A stretch of DNA of 64,000 nt, from assembly GCA_017625155.1 (NCBI GenBank), contig JAGALP010000004.1:186001-250000 (forward strand). Direction: 5' to 3'. A program made the position numbers and the translations under genes. This document shows, piece after piece, positions 50,250-58,913 of this stretch. The first letter of the stretch is position 1. Every line of letters begins with the position of its first letter. The notes beneath the pieces were generated by a model. That model made no database searches and was not told the DNA's origin. It worked only from the letters and a program-made list of their open reading frames with translations. Source of the stretch: Paludibacteraceae bacterium (GTDB taxonomy: Bacteria; Bacteroidota; Bacteroidia; Bacteroidales; Paludibacteraceae).

Positions 50250-51098
50250 TTAGCCGCGTTGTCTGACTGCTTCGTACAGCATAACTCCTGCGGCGACGCT
50301 GACGTTGAGCGACTCAATCACCCCCGACATAGGGATACGTACTTGGTGAGAGCAGATACGCAAATTGCCCTCATAAATACCCTTATCCTCGCTACCCATT
50401 ACGATAGCCGTAGGCATGGTCATATCCACTTCGGTGTAGTTCGCCGTGGCATGCTCGGTTGCTGCCAAGACATTGAAGCCCGAATCGCGTAAGTACTGCA
50501 ACGCGTTCTGTAGGTTATCCACTTTGCATACTGGCAGATGGTATAGCGCACCTGCTGATGTCTTCACTGCATCACCATTGATAGCTACACTGCCGTGTGT
50601 ACCGATAATTAGTGCGTGCGCGCCAGCGCATGCGCATGTGCGAGCAATAGCACCGAAATTGCGCACATCCGTCACTCCGTCTAATACCATTAGCAGAGGC
50701 GTCTTACCATCTTCATAGAGAGTAGGGACTATTGATTCAAGATTGCAGAAATCTATCGGACTGAGGAACGCAATAGCACCTTGGTGATTCTTATCGGTAT
50801 ACTGGTTGAGTTTCTCCACAGGCACTTTCTGTACGGGCGTGGTAGTGCCCATGAGTTTCTTGAGCAGTTCCTTGCCGATAGTGGAAGTCATGTCACGGCG
50901 CAAAAGAATCTTATCCAAGGTCTTGCCTGCATCAATCGCCTCAATGATAGCACGAATACCGAAGATCATCTCCTTCTCGGGCGGACGACGGGTGTCGTAG
51001 GAAGCCCCCCTCGCTCCCCCCTGAAGGGGGGAAGGTTTAGAAAAACTAGATTGTCTAGTTGGTCTAGTATAGCTAGAAGTTGTCTTTTTCTCGAACAT
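50250..51098 (-). CDS. rlmB: 23S rRNA (guanosine2251-2'-O)-methyltransferase
   Basis: A 282-residue SpoU-class enzyme. The substrate-binding N-terminal domain starts near residue 42 (IFGIRAIIEAIDAGK). The SPOUT knot domain has the three SpoU motifs: VRNFGAIARTCACAG, IVMGSEDKG and RIPMSGVIESLNVSVAAG. It methylates G2251 in the 23S P loop. The first 40 residues are a low-complexity extension (SSYTRPTRQSSFSKPSPLQG) coded entirely by a 9-bp array and a GC palindrome. It lies 3 bp after dsbD. Confidence 0.93.
   Translation of the reverse strand: MFEKKTTSSYTRPTRQSSFSKPSPLQGGARGASYDTRRPPEKEMIFGIRAIIEAIDAGKTLDKILLRRDMTSTIGKELLKKLMGTTTPVQKVPVEKLNQYTDKNHQGAIAFLSPIDFCNLESIVPTLYEDGKTPLLMVLDGVTDVRNFGAIARTCACAGAHALIIGTHGSVAINGDAVKTSAGALYHLPVCKVDNLQNALQYLRDSGFNVLAATEHATANYTEVDMTMPTAIVMGSEDKGIYEGNLRICSHQVRIPMSGVIESLNVSVAAGVMLYEAVRQRG
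51005..51031. repeat. GC palindrome inside rlmB
   Basis: CCCCCC (51016-51021) and GGGGGG (51026-51031) with a preceding CCCCCC block (51005-51010), similar to the intergenic repeat at 1187-1219. It encodes the SPLQGGARGA residues of the RlmB extension. Confidence 0.75.
51046..51081. repeat. Nonamer array inside rlmB
   Basis: CTAGATTGT, CTAGTTGGT, CTAGTATAG and CTAGAAGTT in exact 9-bp register. They encode the Ser/Thr/Arg-rich residues near the RlmB N terminus. Confidence 0.8.
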
Positions 51099-51101
51099 AG
51101 C

Positions 51102-52880
51102 TTAGTATTTTAACCAATTGAGGAACTTCTCAATATCTTCGTCGTAAGCATAACTCGTTTCTACAATGCGGTTGCCATCGGCATCAAGTTGCATGTAGTA
51201 GGGTTGTGCATTGGATTGATATTCTGTGCGTTGCACATAACTCCACTTGTCGCCTATGGTTTTCAATGTCACCGTTTTGCCGTTCTCCTCCACTGTGATT
51301 GGCTCTGGCAATTTAGTCTTGTCGTCCACGATGAGCGAGATAAGTACATACTTGTGCATATGCTCTGCCACTTCGGGTTTGCTGAGTACCGCTGCCTCCA
51401 TTTTGCGGCAGTTCACGCAGCCAAAACCGTTGAAGTCCAAGAACACAGGCATATTGTTCTCCTTCGCATAAGCCATACCCTCATCGTAGTCGGTGAAAGT
51501 GATTTGACCACCGTTGTTGGTCATGGTGGCGTAGCCCTCGCCTATAACCTCTAACCTTTCGCCTACAATCTGACCGCCCGGTGTCATCACCCAGTCTTGT
51601 GTGGACATTGGTGGCGCGAAAGCAGAGATTGCACGGAGTGGTGCGCCCCACAAACCAGGTACCATGTACATTGCAAAGGAGAGTGAGATAATCGCCAAGA
51701 AGAGGCGTGTAACACTGGTCTTGCGATGGTCCTCATCATCGTGTGGGAACGAAATCCATCCTAACAAGTAGCAGCCCAAGAGCGAGAAGATGATAATCCA
51801 AAGCGATACAAACACTTCGCGGTCGAGGATATGCCAACCGTATGCCAAATCTGCCACACTGAGGAACTTCAATGCCAATGCTAACTCAAGGAAAGCGAGA
51901 GTTACTTTGAACGTATTCATCCAACCACCCGACTTAGGCAATTTCTTCAGTACCGATGGGAACATGGCAAACAGCGAGAATGGCAAAGCCAAAGCTATAG
52001 CAAAGCCAAGCATACCCATCGCAGGGGCGAGGATAGATTTGCCTGCTGCCTCCACGAGCAAGGTGCCAATGATAGGACCTGTGCAAGAGAACGATACAAT
52101 CACCAAGGTGAATGCCATCAGCAGAATGCTGAGGAAACCAGTCGTGTTGCTCGACTTACTATTGAGTGCTGTGGACCATGAACTTGGCAAGGTAATCTCA
52201 AATGCACCGAAGAACGATGCCGCAAATAATACCAGGATCAGGAAGAAGATGATGTTCACCACTGCGTTGGTACTCAATGCGTTGAGTGCGGAAGCACCGA
52301 AGATGAGTGTTACCAATAGACCTAATCCCACGTAGATAATCACGATGCTCAATCCGTAGAGAATCGCGTCGCGAACCACTTGTGCGTTGGTTGTTCCTTT
52401 GGCTGCGCCGCCGCGTTTGATGAAGAAGGACACCGTCATCGGAATAATAGGCCATACGCATGGGGTGAAGATAGCCAATAGACCACCTAGCAAGCCCATG
52501 ACGAATATCCACCAGAGGGATTGACCGCCTTCGTCACCTTTCGCCTCATCGCCTGATTGCCTCATCGCCTCATCGCCATTTGCAATCCACTCCCATGTCT
52601 CAGGAGCCGTACACATCTTGTCATCGCAGGCATTGTAGCGCACGCGAACGGTGTCGGCTTTGGCTACTATTTCTGTGAAAGTGCCTTCGTACTCGTCCAT
52701 GTAGAATCCATCACCCAGTTCGATGATGTTGAGGTGCCAACCTTTATCGATGGTGGCGGTTAGGTGAATGCTGTCGCCTTCTATGGCACCAGCCCATTTT
52801 ACGGGTTGCACTAGTTGTGCTTGTGCGGTCAATGCTATCGCTATTACCGCAAATATAGTCATTATTTTTTTCATATTCAT
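51102..52880 (-). CDS. dsbD: DsbD-like thiol:disulfide interchange protein
   Basis: A 592-residue inner-membrane protein. A signal peptide (to about 21) leads to an N-terminal periplasmic domain with the Cys pair CDDKMC near 65. About eight helices form the transmembrane domain (FTPCVWPIIPM, GPIIG), and the C-terminal thioredoxin domain has CVNC at 488-491. It brings reducing power from the cytoplasm to periplasmic disulfides. Residues about 100-118, linking the first two domains, come from an octamer array. About 438-446 come from a heptamer array. Starts at 52880 or two codons later. Confidence 0.93.
   Translation of the reverse strand: MNMKKIMTIFAVIAIALTAQAQLVQPVKWAGAIEGDSIHLTATIDKGWHLNIIELGDGFYMDEYEGTFTEIVAKADTVRVRYNACDDKMCTAPETWEWIANGDEAMRQSGDEAKGDEGGQSLWWIFVMGLLGGLLAIFTPCVWPIIPMTVSFFIKRGGAAKGTTNAQVVRDAILYGLSIVIIYVGLGLLVTLIFGASALNALSTNAVVNIIFFLILVLFAASFFGAFEITLPSSWSTALNSKSSNTTGFLSILLMAFTLVIVSFSCTGPIIGTLLVEAAGKSILAPAMGMLGFAIALALPFSLFAMFPSVLKKLPKSGGWMNTFKVTLAFLELALALKFLSVADLAYGWHILDREVFVSLWIIIFSLLGCYLLGWISFPHDDEDHRKTSVTRLFLAIISLSFAMYMVPGLWGAPLRAISAFAPPMSTQDWVMTPGGQIVGERLEVIGEGYATMTNNGGQITFTDYDEGMAYAKENNMPVFLDFNGFGCVNCRKMEAAVLSKPEVAEHMHKYVLISLIVDDKTKLPEPITVEENGKTVTLKTIGDKWSYVQRTEYQSNAQPYYMQLDADGNRIVETSYAYDEDIEKFLNWLKY
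51541..51568. repeat. Heptamer array inside dsbD
   Basis: CCTATAA, CCTCTAA, CCTTTCG and CCTACAA in 7-bp register, encoding VGERLEVIGE between membrane and thioredoxin domains. Related to 45467-45501. Confidence 0.65.
52527..52582. repeat. Octamer array inside dsbD
   Basis: Seven 8-bp units in register, among them GCCTCATC three times and GCCTGATT once. They encode the NGDEAMRQSGDEAKGDEGG linker. The same octamer as in the coiled-coil gene. Confidence 0.85.
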
Positions 52881-52892
52881 TTTTTGTGTCGC

Positions 52893-52906
52893 GAATCGGG
52901 AATCCT
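52893..52906. repeat. Heptamer pair between nadE and dsbD
   Basis: GAATCGG and GAATCCT adjoin in the 30-bp gap between nadE and dsbD, the same heptamer type as in ilvE and after lepB. Confidence 0.55.
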
Positions 52907-52910
52907 ATGA

Positions 52911-54902
52911 TTAATTGACTGCCACATCACTCGGCATTCTCCAATCGCCACGTGGCGACAAACTCACGCCTACCACTTTGGGTCCGTCAGGCAGGCAACT
53001 GCGCTTGAATTGTTGCGTGAAGAAGCGGCGCATAAACACGCTGAGCCAATGCTCAATCACCTCTTCGCTATATACGCCATCAAATGCCATGCTCGCCATA
53101 AACGCGATCTTCTCGCGAGTAAAACCATAGCGCAAGAAGTAGTATAGGAAGAAGTCGTGCAACTCATATGGTCCCACCTTATCTTCGGTTATCTGTGCGA
53201 TGTTGCCCTCGTCATCGGTAGGCAGCAACTCGGGCGATACGGGTGTGTCAATCACATCCATCAGTATCTCGCGCAATCGCTCGCCAAAGATGTTCTCTGC
53301 TGCATAGCGCACGAGGTAGCGTACCAATGTCTTGGGCACGCCTGCGTTCACACCGTACATCGACATCTGATCGCCGCAGTAAGTCGCCCAACCCAATGCC
53401 AACTCGCTCATATCGCCTGTGCCGACCACTATTCCGTTGTACTTGTTGGCGAGGTCCATTAGCACGAGTGTACGGATACGCGCTTGTGCATTCTCGTAGG
53501 TGATATCGTGGTTGTTGAGGTCGTGTCCTATGTCGTTGAGGTGCTGTGTCGCCATATCGCGGATAGGTATCTCGTGTATGCTTATGCCCAGCTCTTCCAT
53601 CATCGCTATGGCATTGCTGTAGGTGCGGTCACTGGTGCCAAATCCAGGCATCGTCACGCCTATCACTTGGCTGCGGTTGTAGCCCAATCGGTCAGCAGCC
53701 AATACACTGACTATCAGCGCGAGAGTGGAGTCTAGCCCACCTGATATGCCTATCACGAGCGATTCGGCATGGGTATGTTGCCAACGGCGCAGTAGTCCAT
53801 GTACTTGCAGGTTGAGTACATCTTCGCAGTACTCATCGCTATCTTTCTTCTTTGGCAAGAATGGCGTCTGCGTAAAATGGCGATGCAATGGTCCCTCGCC
53901 ATAGCCCATAGGGCGTCCATTATCCAATAGCGCAGCGTCCTGTAGGCGCGTCGCGCCGTCCTCTAAACCAAGCTCCAGCGGAGCCACCTGCACATGGCGG
54001 AACTGCCCATGCTTATCGTGGGTGAAGTTCGTATTGCGTTGGCGGTCAATGCGCAGACGCTCCACATCTATCTCCGAGATAATCATGCTACTCTCCATTT
54101 GGAAGCGTTCGCCAATCTCCAGCATCTCGCCATTCTCGGCAATGTATGTGCTACCCGAGAACACAATGTCTGTCGTTGATTCGCCTATGCCAGACGATGT
54201 ATATACATATCCGCAGTGTACGCGTGCCGATTGTTGGGTGATCATGCGCTGACGGAAGGCATGCTTACCTGTCACGCAGTTGCTACTGGAGAGGTTGAAA
54301 ATGATCTCTGCTCCCTGTATAGCTAGCTGAGTACTCGCAGGTAGAGGCGACCATAGGTCCTCGCATAACTCAATACCAAAACTATAATCTTTGGTGGTGA
54401 ACAATAGGTCAATACCAAATGGCACATCATTGCCCCAGAGTTCGATAGTTGGTATGCGTGGACGGATGCTGTTGACGTTGTTTTCCAGCACATCGCGTCC
54501 GCTGGAGAACCATCGTTTCTCGTAGAACTCTCCTGTGTTAGGTAGGTTGATTTTGGGTACTACGCCTACCACTTCGCCATCGGTCATCACGAAGGCGCAG
54601 TTGTATAGATTGTTGTCCACCTTGAGTGGTGCACCTACGAGCACAATGATAGGCAGGTCGCGTGTGAAAGTGCACACATCTTCCAATGCACTGAGTGCAT
54701 CTTTCTGCAATTGCTGTGTGAAGAACAGGTCAGCGCAGGTGTATCCTGTGATGCTGAGCTCAGGGAAGCAAACCACTTGTACGCCTTCTTGTACGGCTTC
54801 GGTGATTTGTTTCTTGATTTCACTAGCGTTGTATTGGCAGTCTGCCACTCGCATGTGTGGCACTGCTGCTGCCACGCGCACGTATCCAAAACTTGTTGTC
54901 AT
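52911..54902 (-). CDS. nadE: Glutamine-hydrolysing NAD+ synthase
   Basis: A 663-residue two-domain enzyme from the chosen start (MTTSFGYVRVAAAVPH). The longer frame would begin upstream of the promoter at 54937-54967. The N-terminal glutaminase (nitrilase fold) has its Glu in FPELSITGYTC, Lys in KINLPNTGEFYEKR and Cys in GIELCEDLWS. The C-terminal synthetase has the ATP-binding GISGGLDSTLAL. It makes NAD+ from deamido-NAD. An unusual stretch (about residues 311-333, LQDAALLDNGRPMGYG) between the domains is coded by a TCCAATA palindromic element. It is first in an operon with dsbD and rlmB. Confidence 0.95.
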   Translation of the reverse strand: MTTSFGYVRVAAAVPHMRVADCQYNASEIKKQITEAVQEGVQVVCFPELSITGYTCADLFFTQQLQKDALSALEDVCTFTRDLPIIVLVGAPLKVDNNLYNCAFVMTDGEVVGVVPKINLPNTGEFYEKRWFSSGRDVLENNVNSIRPRIPTIELWGNDVPFGIDLLFTTKDYSFGIELCEDLWSPLPASTQLAIQGAEIIFNLSSSNCVTGKHAFRQRMITQQSARVHCGYVYTSSGIGESTTDIVFSGSTYIAENGEMLEIGERFQMESSMIISEIDVERLRIDRQRNTNFTHDKHGQFRHVQVAPLELGLEDGATRLQDAALLDNGRPMGYGEGPLHRHFTQTPFLPKKKDSDEYCEDVLNLQVHGLLRRWQHTHAESLVIGISGGLDSTLALIVSVLAADRLGYNRSQVIGVTMPGFGTSDRTYSNAIAMMEELGISIHEIPIRDMATQHLNDIGHDLNNHDITYENAQARIRTLVLMDLANKYNGIVVGTGDMSELALGWATYCGDQMSMYGVNAGVPKTLVRYLVRYAAENIFGERLREILMDVIDTPVSPELLPTDDEGNIAQITEDKVGPYELHDFFLYYFLRYGFTREKIAFMASMAFDGVYSEEVIEHWLSVFMRRFFTQQFKRSCLPDGPKVVGVSLSPRGDWRMPSDVAVN
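53903..53970. repeat. TCCAATA palindromic element inside nadE
   Basis: AGCCCATAGGGCGTCCATTA followed by TCCAATAG and a palindromic GGCGCGTCGCGCC. It matches the pattern in the desulfidase gene and at 55011-55054 and sits in the interdomain linker. Confidence 0.8.
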
Positions 54903-54936
54903 AATAGCTTGTTGCCTAATATTCCATTTTAGCGTG

Positions 54937-54967
54937 CAAAGGTACAAAAAAAAACGCAAATATGCAA
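54937..54967 (-). promoter_or_regulatory. Promoter of the nadE-dsbD-rlmB operon
   Basis: TTG (54965-54967), 20 nt, then TACCTTTG (54937-54944) on the minus strand, 35 bp before the start codon. Confidence 0.85.
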
Positions 54968-55010
54968 ATAATAATTAAAATTATTGTATTTCTCCCTTGC
55001 CCATTATTCA

Positions 55011-55054
55011 TTAGCCCGCAGGGTGTCCATCCTCCAATAGGCTGTGCTGTCCGC
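55011..55054. repeat. Intergenic TCCAATA palindromic element
   Basis: TTAGCCCGCAGGGTGTCCAT followed by a CCTCCAATAGG palindrome-like block. It is an intergenic copy of the element found inside nadE and twice in the desulfidase gene. Confidence 0.7.
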
Positions 55055-55132
55055 AACGTTCTTCTATATCCCCTTATAGTGAGGAGTATAAGAATGGACT
55101 AACATTTTTTTTGCAAATTCTACGTCATAAAT

Positions 55133-55163
55133 TTGCTCAACTAAAAAAAAAGTATTACCTTTG
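55133..55163 (+). promoter_or_regulatory. Promoter of the leader RNA upstream of the secreted protein
   Basis: TTG (55133-55135), 20 nt, then TACCTTTG (55156-55163). It gives a 5-prime leader of about 325 nt before the coding region at 55495. Confidence 0.85.
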
Positions 55164-55169
55164 CACTCT

Positions 55170-55319
55170 CATTTGAAGAAAACGGTTAAGACACTCTTTT
55201 AATGATGCTAACAACAGTCACATATATCGCCTATTCTTTTTACACTACAGGGTGTAAGGATTGTTGGGCGAAATAGGATAGGGAAATGATAGGTAAGGTA
55301 ATCTATTATTTCCTTTTTT
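55170..55319 (+). ncRNA. Leader or small RNA ending in intrinsic terminator
   Basis: About 150 nt from the promoter to a terminator: GGAAATGATAG (55282-55292) pairs with CTATTATTTCC (55303-55313, one G-T pair), followed by six T residues. Inside it, TTACAC and GTGTAA form a hairpin near 55240-55257. The coding region begins 175 nt later with no other promoter visible, so either transcription reads through under control (attenuation) or this is a separate sRNA. No known riboswitch was recognised. Confidence 0.55.
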
Positions 55320-55364
55320 ATTCGTAAAGCGACAGCGAAGCCACTTTCGCGAACATAGTGAAAA

Positions 55365-55424
55365 AATCGTTCGAACCATGGCGAGATAAGAAATAATCGT
55401 TCGAGCCGTGAGGCGAGATAAGAA
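55365..55424. repeat. 28-30 bp tandem pair
   Basis: Two copies starting at 55365 and 55395 share AATCGTTCGA and GGCGAGATAAGAA. They lie between the leader terminator and the secreted-protein gene. The flanking bases resemble the 22-bp array at 40069. Confidence 0.75.
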
Positions 55425-55494
55425 CCAAATACGTGAAACAAATTAACAACAATTTATAATTAACAACATTTATTAACTAAAAATTCAAATCATT

Positions 55495-58400
55495 ATGAAG
55501 AAATTATCTTTCTTTTTGATGGCAATGCTCATGAGTGTCATGAGTTTTGCACAGACCACAGAGTCTGTCGTTTTAGCAAGCGGAGTCCATGATGGTAGCA
55601 AAATTACCTGGACGATTGCTAACGGCAATATCACAATTTCACAACTTAAGGCGGCGAGCTCTACCGCTGTTAACGCAAGTTACATTTCCGCTCCTCGTAT
55701 GTACAAGGGGCACATATTCAAGTTTGAGACTGCTGAAGGTTATGCAATTACAAATATTGACATAACATACAATGGAAGTTATTACGGTACGGATTTATTT
55801 GCAGGTACAGTTATTAGCAATGATAATACTGTAACTAAAAATACAACGGATATTACAGCAACTTACTCTACTGCTACTGGTGGTACACATAAAATAGCTA
55901 CGACTAGCGCAGAAGGTGAAAGTATGATAGCATTGCAAATTCCAAATAGCGCTGCTAGTGGTTACAAACAATTGCGTCCTACAGCAATCAAGATTACCTA
56001 CGTAAAAGCAGCAACAACAACTCCTAACATTTCTTGTGGTGATGTAACTTTTGGAACCGTTAACTCAATCAATAATAATACTAAAGAAGTCGAAGTTGTT
56101 GGAGAAAATTTGTCTGAAGCGATTACTGCTACACTAGAAACAGGTGCAGCTTTTTCTGTAGAAGGAACCCTTAATGCAAATGGTGGTATACTTACTATAA
56201 AAGTAACTGCAACAGAAGAAGGAAATTATACAGATAATTTAGTTTTGACATCAGGTACAACAACAAAGACCGTTGCTGTTTCTGCCAAAGTGGTAACATG
56301 CGAAGGAAAGGGAACAAAAGAGGCACCATATACCGTAAGCGATTTAACAAAATTAGGCAACCCTGGAACAAAAGCTTGGGTAATGGGTTATATCATCGGA
56401 GAAATCAAGGATAATGAATTATCAACATCAGGATTTGAAAGTAATAGCAATATCGCACTAGCTGATGCAATTGGTGAAACTAAAAAATATGCTCCAATTC
56501 AATTACCATCTGGTGCTATTCGCGATGCACTAAATCTTGTTAGCAACCCTGCAAATCTCAATAAACAAGTTGCACTTTATGGTACGTTAGAGGCTTACTT
56601 CTCTATGCCTGGTGTTAAGAGCGTTTCTGAATATGAGTGGGTTGTAGCTCCAGTAGTTAACCACACTATCACCGTTTCTGCTAACCCAGCTGAAGGTGGT
56701 GTTGTAACTGGTGGTGACGAGTATGAGGAAGGCGCTACTGCTACTCTTACCGCTACTGCTAACGAAGGTTACGAGTTCGTTAACTGGACAGAAAACGAGG
56801 TAGAGGTTTCTACTGACGCTGAATATACTTTCGAAGTGCTCGCAGACCGCACTCTCGTTGCTAACTTCGAGAAAGCTGCTCCTGCTACCGAGACTGTTTA
56901 CTTCATCGACGCTAAGAATTGGGGTAAAGTAAATGTTTACGCTTGGACTACAGATCCTAACGCATCATGGCCAGGTGCTGCTGCTACCAAAGAGGCAGAG
57001 CAAATCGCTGGTTACGATGTGTATTCATTCACAGCTAATGCTGGTCAATATGCTAACGTAATTTTCAATGATGGTTCTTCTCAAACTGACGACCTCGTTT
57101 GGACTGCTGGCAAGTACTATGTAATCGACGGTTGGTACACCAAAGAAGAGGCTGAGGCTAAACTCGCTGCTCCAATTGCTGACATCTGGACTGTAGCTGG
57201 TGCTCCTGCATCAATCTTTGGTACCGAGTGGGATCCATCAAACGCAGCTAACGATCTGGTTAAGCAAGAGGATGGTACCTACAAGTGGGAGAAGACCGAT
57301 CTTACTCTTTCTGCAAGCAACATCCAATTCAAGGTGGTTAAGAACCACGCTTGGGGCGAGGAGTATCCAGGTAGTAACTATACTTTGTCTATTGCAGAGG
57401 CTGGTATCTATACTATCACTATCACCTTCAATGCTGATACAAAAGAGGTTGCTGGTACTGCTACCAAGACTGGTTCTGCAGTAGTTATCCCAACTATCGC
57501 TATCGCAGGTGATATGAACGGTTGGAATACAACTGCTAATGAGTTCGTTGTTGCTGCTGACGAGTTGACCGCTTCTCTTACTCTTCCTCTCGAGGCTCAA
57601 GATTATGGCTTCAAGATCATCGTTGCAGGTGGCTGGACTTCTAATGCTGCTACTATCACTCGTGAGAACAATACTGCTGAATTTACAGAGAATGGTGACA
57701 ACTCTACTCTTACTGCTGATGTTGCTGGTGAATATACTTTCACTTGGACATATGCAACTAAGACTCTCACCGTTACTTATCCAGCTCTTCCAGTTAAGTA
57801 CAATGTGACTGTAACAGCTGAGAACGGTACTGTAGAGGGTGCTGGTGAGTATGAGGAAGGCACAGAGGTTACTCTTACCGCTACTCCTGCTGATGGCTAT
57901 GAGTTCGTTAACTGGACTTCTGGCGAAACAGAAGTTTCTACCGCTAACCCATTCACCTTTACTGTTACATCTGACACAACTCTCGTTGCTAACTTCAAAG
58001 CAGTTGAGCCAGAGGTTATCGCTTACGAGTTGAACGGTGGTGAGTTCCCAGAGGTAAAAGTTCCAACTAACGCTGAGTTGTGGGGTACTGATACTGCTGA
58101 CGTAAATGGTCTGATGCACTATTTTAATCACTATTATGATCTCAAACGTTCGGCGCAAGATATTTCAGCAGCTGTTTCTACTAACCCAGTTGCGACCTTC
58201 TTAACGGGTATGCCAGACGATGCTGGAATCTTTGTAGATGAAGAGTCTAAGTATAAGTGGTTGGGTGATTATATTGTTAAGGTAACAAACGACCAAATTG
58301 CAGAAGGAACATTGTCTGTACTCAAAGCAGTGGATACTAATATTAAGTGGCGTTATGGCGTTCAAGCATTCTTTATGTGCTTGCCTGCAACAGATAGCAA

Positions 58401-58770
58401 CTATAAAGGTTGGGCAGACTTCACTGAGGCAGGTAAGCCAGAGGCTTGGGGCGCTGCATACCAAGCAGCTCACGCTGTAGTATTGCCAACTGAACCAGTA
58501 GCTGAGGACTATGTATTGCCAACTCCAGTAAAAGAGGGCTACAAGTTCGTTGGTTGGTATGACAATGCAGAGGGTACAGGTGAGGCTTACACCGTAATTC
58601 CTGCTGGTTGGTCTGGTACATTGTACGCAATCTGGGAGGTAGAAGGTCCTGCTACCGCTCTTGAGAACATTGCTGTTGAGGGTAAGGCTGTTAAGGCTAT
58701 CATCAACGGTCAATTGATCATCATCAAGAATGGCGTTCAATACAACGCTCAAGGTGCTGTAGTAAAATAA
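55495..58770 (+). CDS. Secreted multi-domain protein with T9SS-like tail
   Basis: A 1091-residue protein with a signal peptide (cleavage after SFAQ, residue 20). Domains in order: a beta-rich N-terminal region (about 25-170), a DUF6359-like OB fold opening KGTKEAPYTVSDL (about 270-390), two divergent InlB-type B repeats with GYEFVNWT (about 395-460 and 765-840), starch-binding-like beta modules between them (VYFIDAKNWGKVNVYAW near 467) and a Listeria-Bacteroides repeat (GYKFVGWYDN near 1017). The end, KAIINGQLIIIKNGVQYN, matches the short type IX tail of Bacteroidales. It is a cell-surface protein, possibly glycan binding. Codon use is plain and highly repetitive. Confidence 0.82.
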   Translation: MKKLSFFLMAMLMSVMSFAQTTESVVLASGVHDGSKITWTIANGNITISQLKAASSTAVNASYISAPRMYKGHIFKFETAEGYAITNIDITYNGSYYGTDLFAGTVISNDNTVTKNTTDITATYSTATGGTHKIATTSAEGESMIALQIPNSAASGYKQLRPTAIKITYVKAATTTPNISCGDVTFGTVNSINNNTKEVEVVGENLSEAITATLETGAAFSVEGTLNANGGILTIKVTATEEGNYTDNLVLTSGTTTKTVAVSAKVVTCEGKGTKEAPYTVSDLTKLGNPGTKAWVMGYIIGEIKDNELSTSGFESNSNIALADAIGETKKYAPIQLPSGAIRDALNLVSNPANLNKQVALYGTLEAYFSMPGVKSVSEYEWVVAPVVNHTITVSANPAEGGVVTGGDEYEEGATATLTATANEGYEFVNWTENEVEVSTDAEYTFEVLADRTLVANFEKAAPATETVYFIDAKNWGKVNVYAWTTDPNASWPGAAATKEAEQIAGYDVYSFTANAGQYANVIFNDGSSQTDDLVWTAGKYYVIDGWYTKEEAEAKLAAPIADIWTVAGAPASIFGTEWDPSNAANDLVKQEDGTYKWEKTDLTLSASNIQFKVVKNHAWGEEYPGSNYTLSIAEAGIYTITITFNADTKEVAGTATKTGSAVVIPTIAIAGDMNGWNTTANEFVVAADELTASLTLPLEAQDYGFKIIVAGGWTSNAATITRENNTAEFTENGDNSTLTADVAGEYTFTWTYATKTLTVTYPALPVKYNVTVTAENGTVEGAGEYEEGTEVTLTATPADGYEFVNWTSGETEVSTANPFTFTVTSDTTLVANFKAVEPEVIAYELNGGEFPEVKVPTNAELWGTDTADVNGLMHYFNHYYDLKRSAQDISAAVSTNPVATFLTGMPDDAGIFVDEESKYKWLGDYIVKVTNDQIAEGTLSVLKAVDTNIKWRYGVQAFFMCLPATDSNYKGWADFTEAGKPEAWGAAYQAAHAVVLPTEPVAEDYVLPTPVKEGYKFVGWYDNAEGTGEAYTVIPAGWSGTLYAIWEVEGPATALENIAVEGKAVKAIINGQLIIIKNGVQYNAQGAVVK

Positions 58771-58802
58771 GAAGTTAGACGTTAGACTAACGAGTATAAA
58801 AG

Positions 58803-58834
58803 ATGGGCTTCCTCGTAAGAGGGGGCCCATTTTT
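58803..58834 (+). terminator. Intrinsic terminator of the secreted-protein gene
   Basis: ATGGGC(TT)CCTC and GAGG(GG)GCCCAT form a stem with two G-T pairs and a GTAA loop, followed by TTTT, 33 bp past the stop codon. Confidence 0.85.
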
Positions 58835-58876
58835 GGTCTATAAACCCCCAAACTATAAACTCTAAGCATAAAATAT

Positions 58877-58907
58877 TTGCGTATTCAAGAATTTTTTACT
58901 ACCTTTG
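58877..58907 (+). promoter_or_regulatory. Promoter of the aminotransferase gene
   Basis: TTG (58877-58879), 20 nt, then TACCTTTG (58900-58907). Confidence 0.85.
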
Positions 58908-58913
58908 CATGCA

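Noticed and set aside
55208-55441. 77-residue minus-strand frame before the secreted protein gene
   Set aside because: It lies antisense to the predicted leader and the 30-bp repeats, with no family match.
57238-58158. 306-residue minus-strand frame in the secreted protein gene
   Set aside because: Antisense of repetitive coding DNA; no domain seen.
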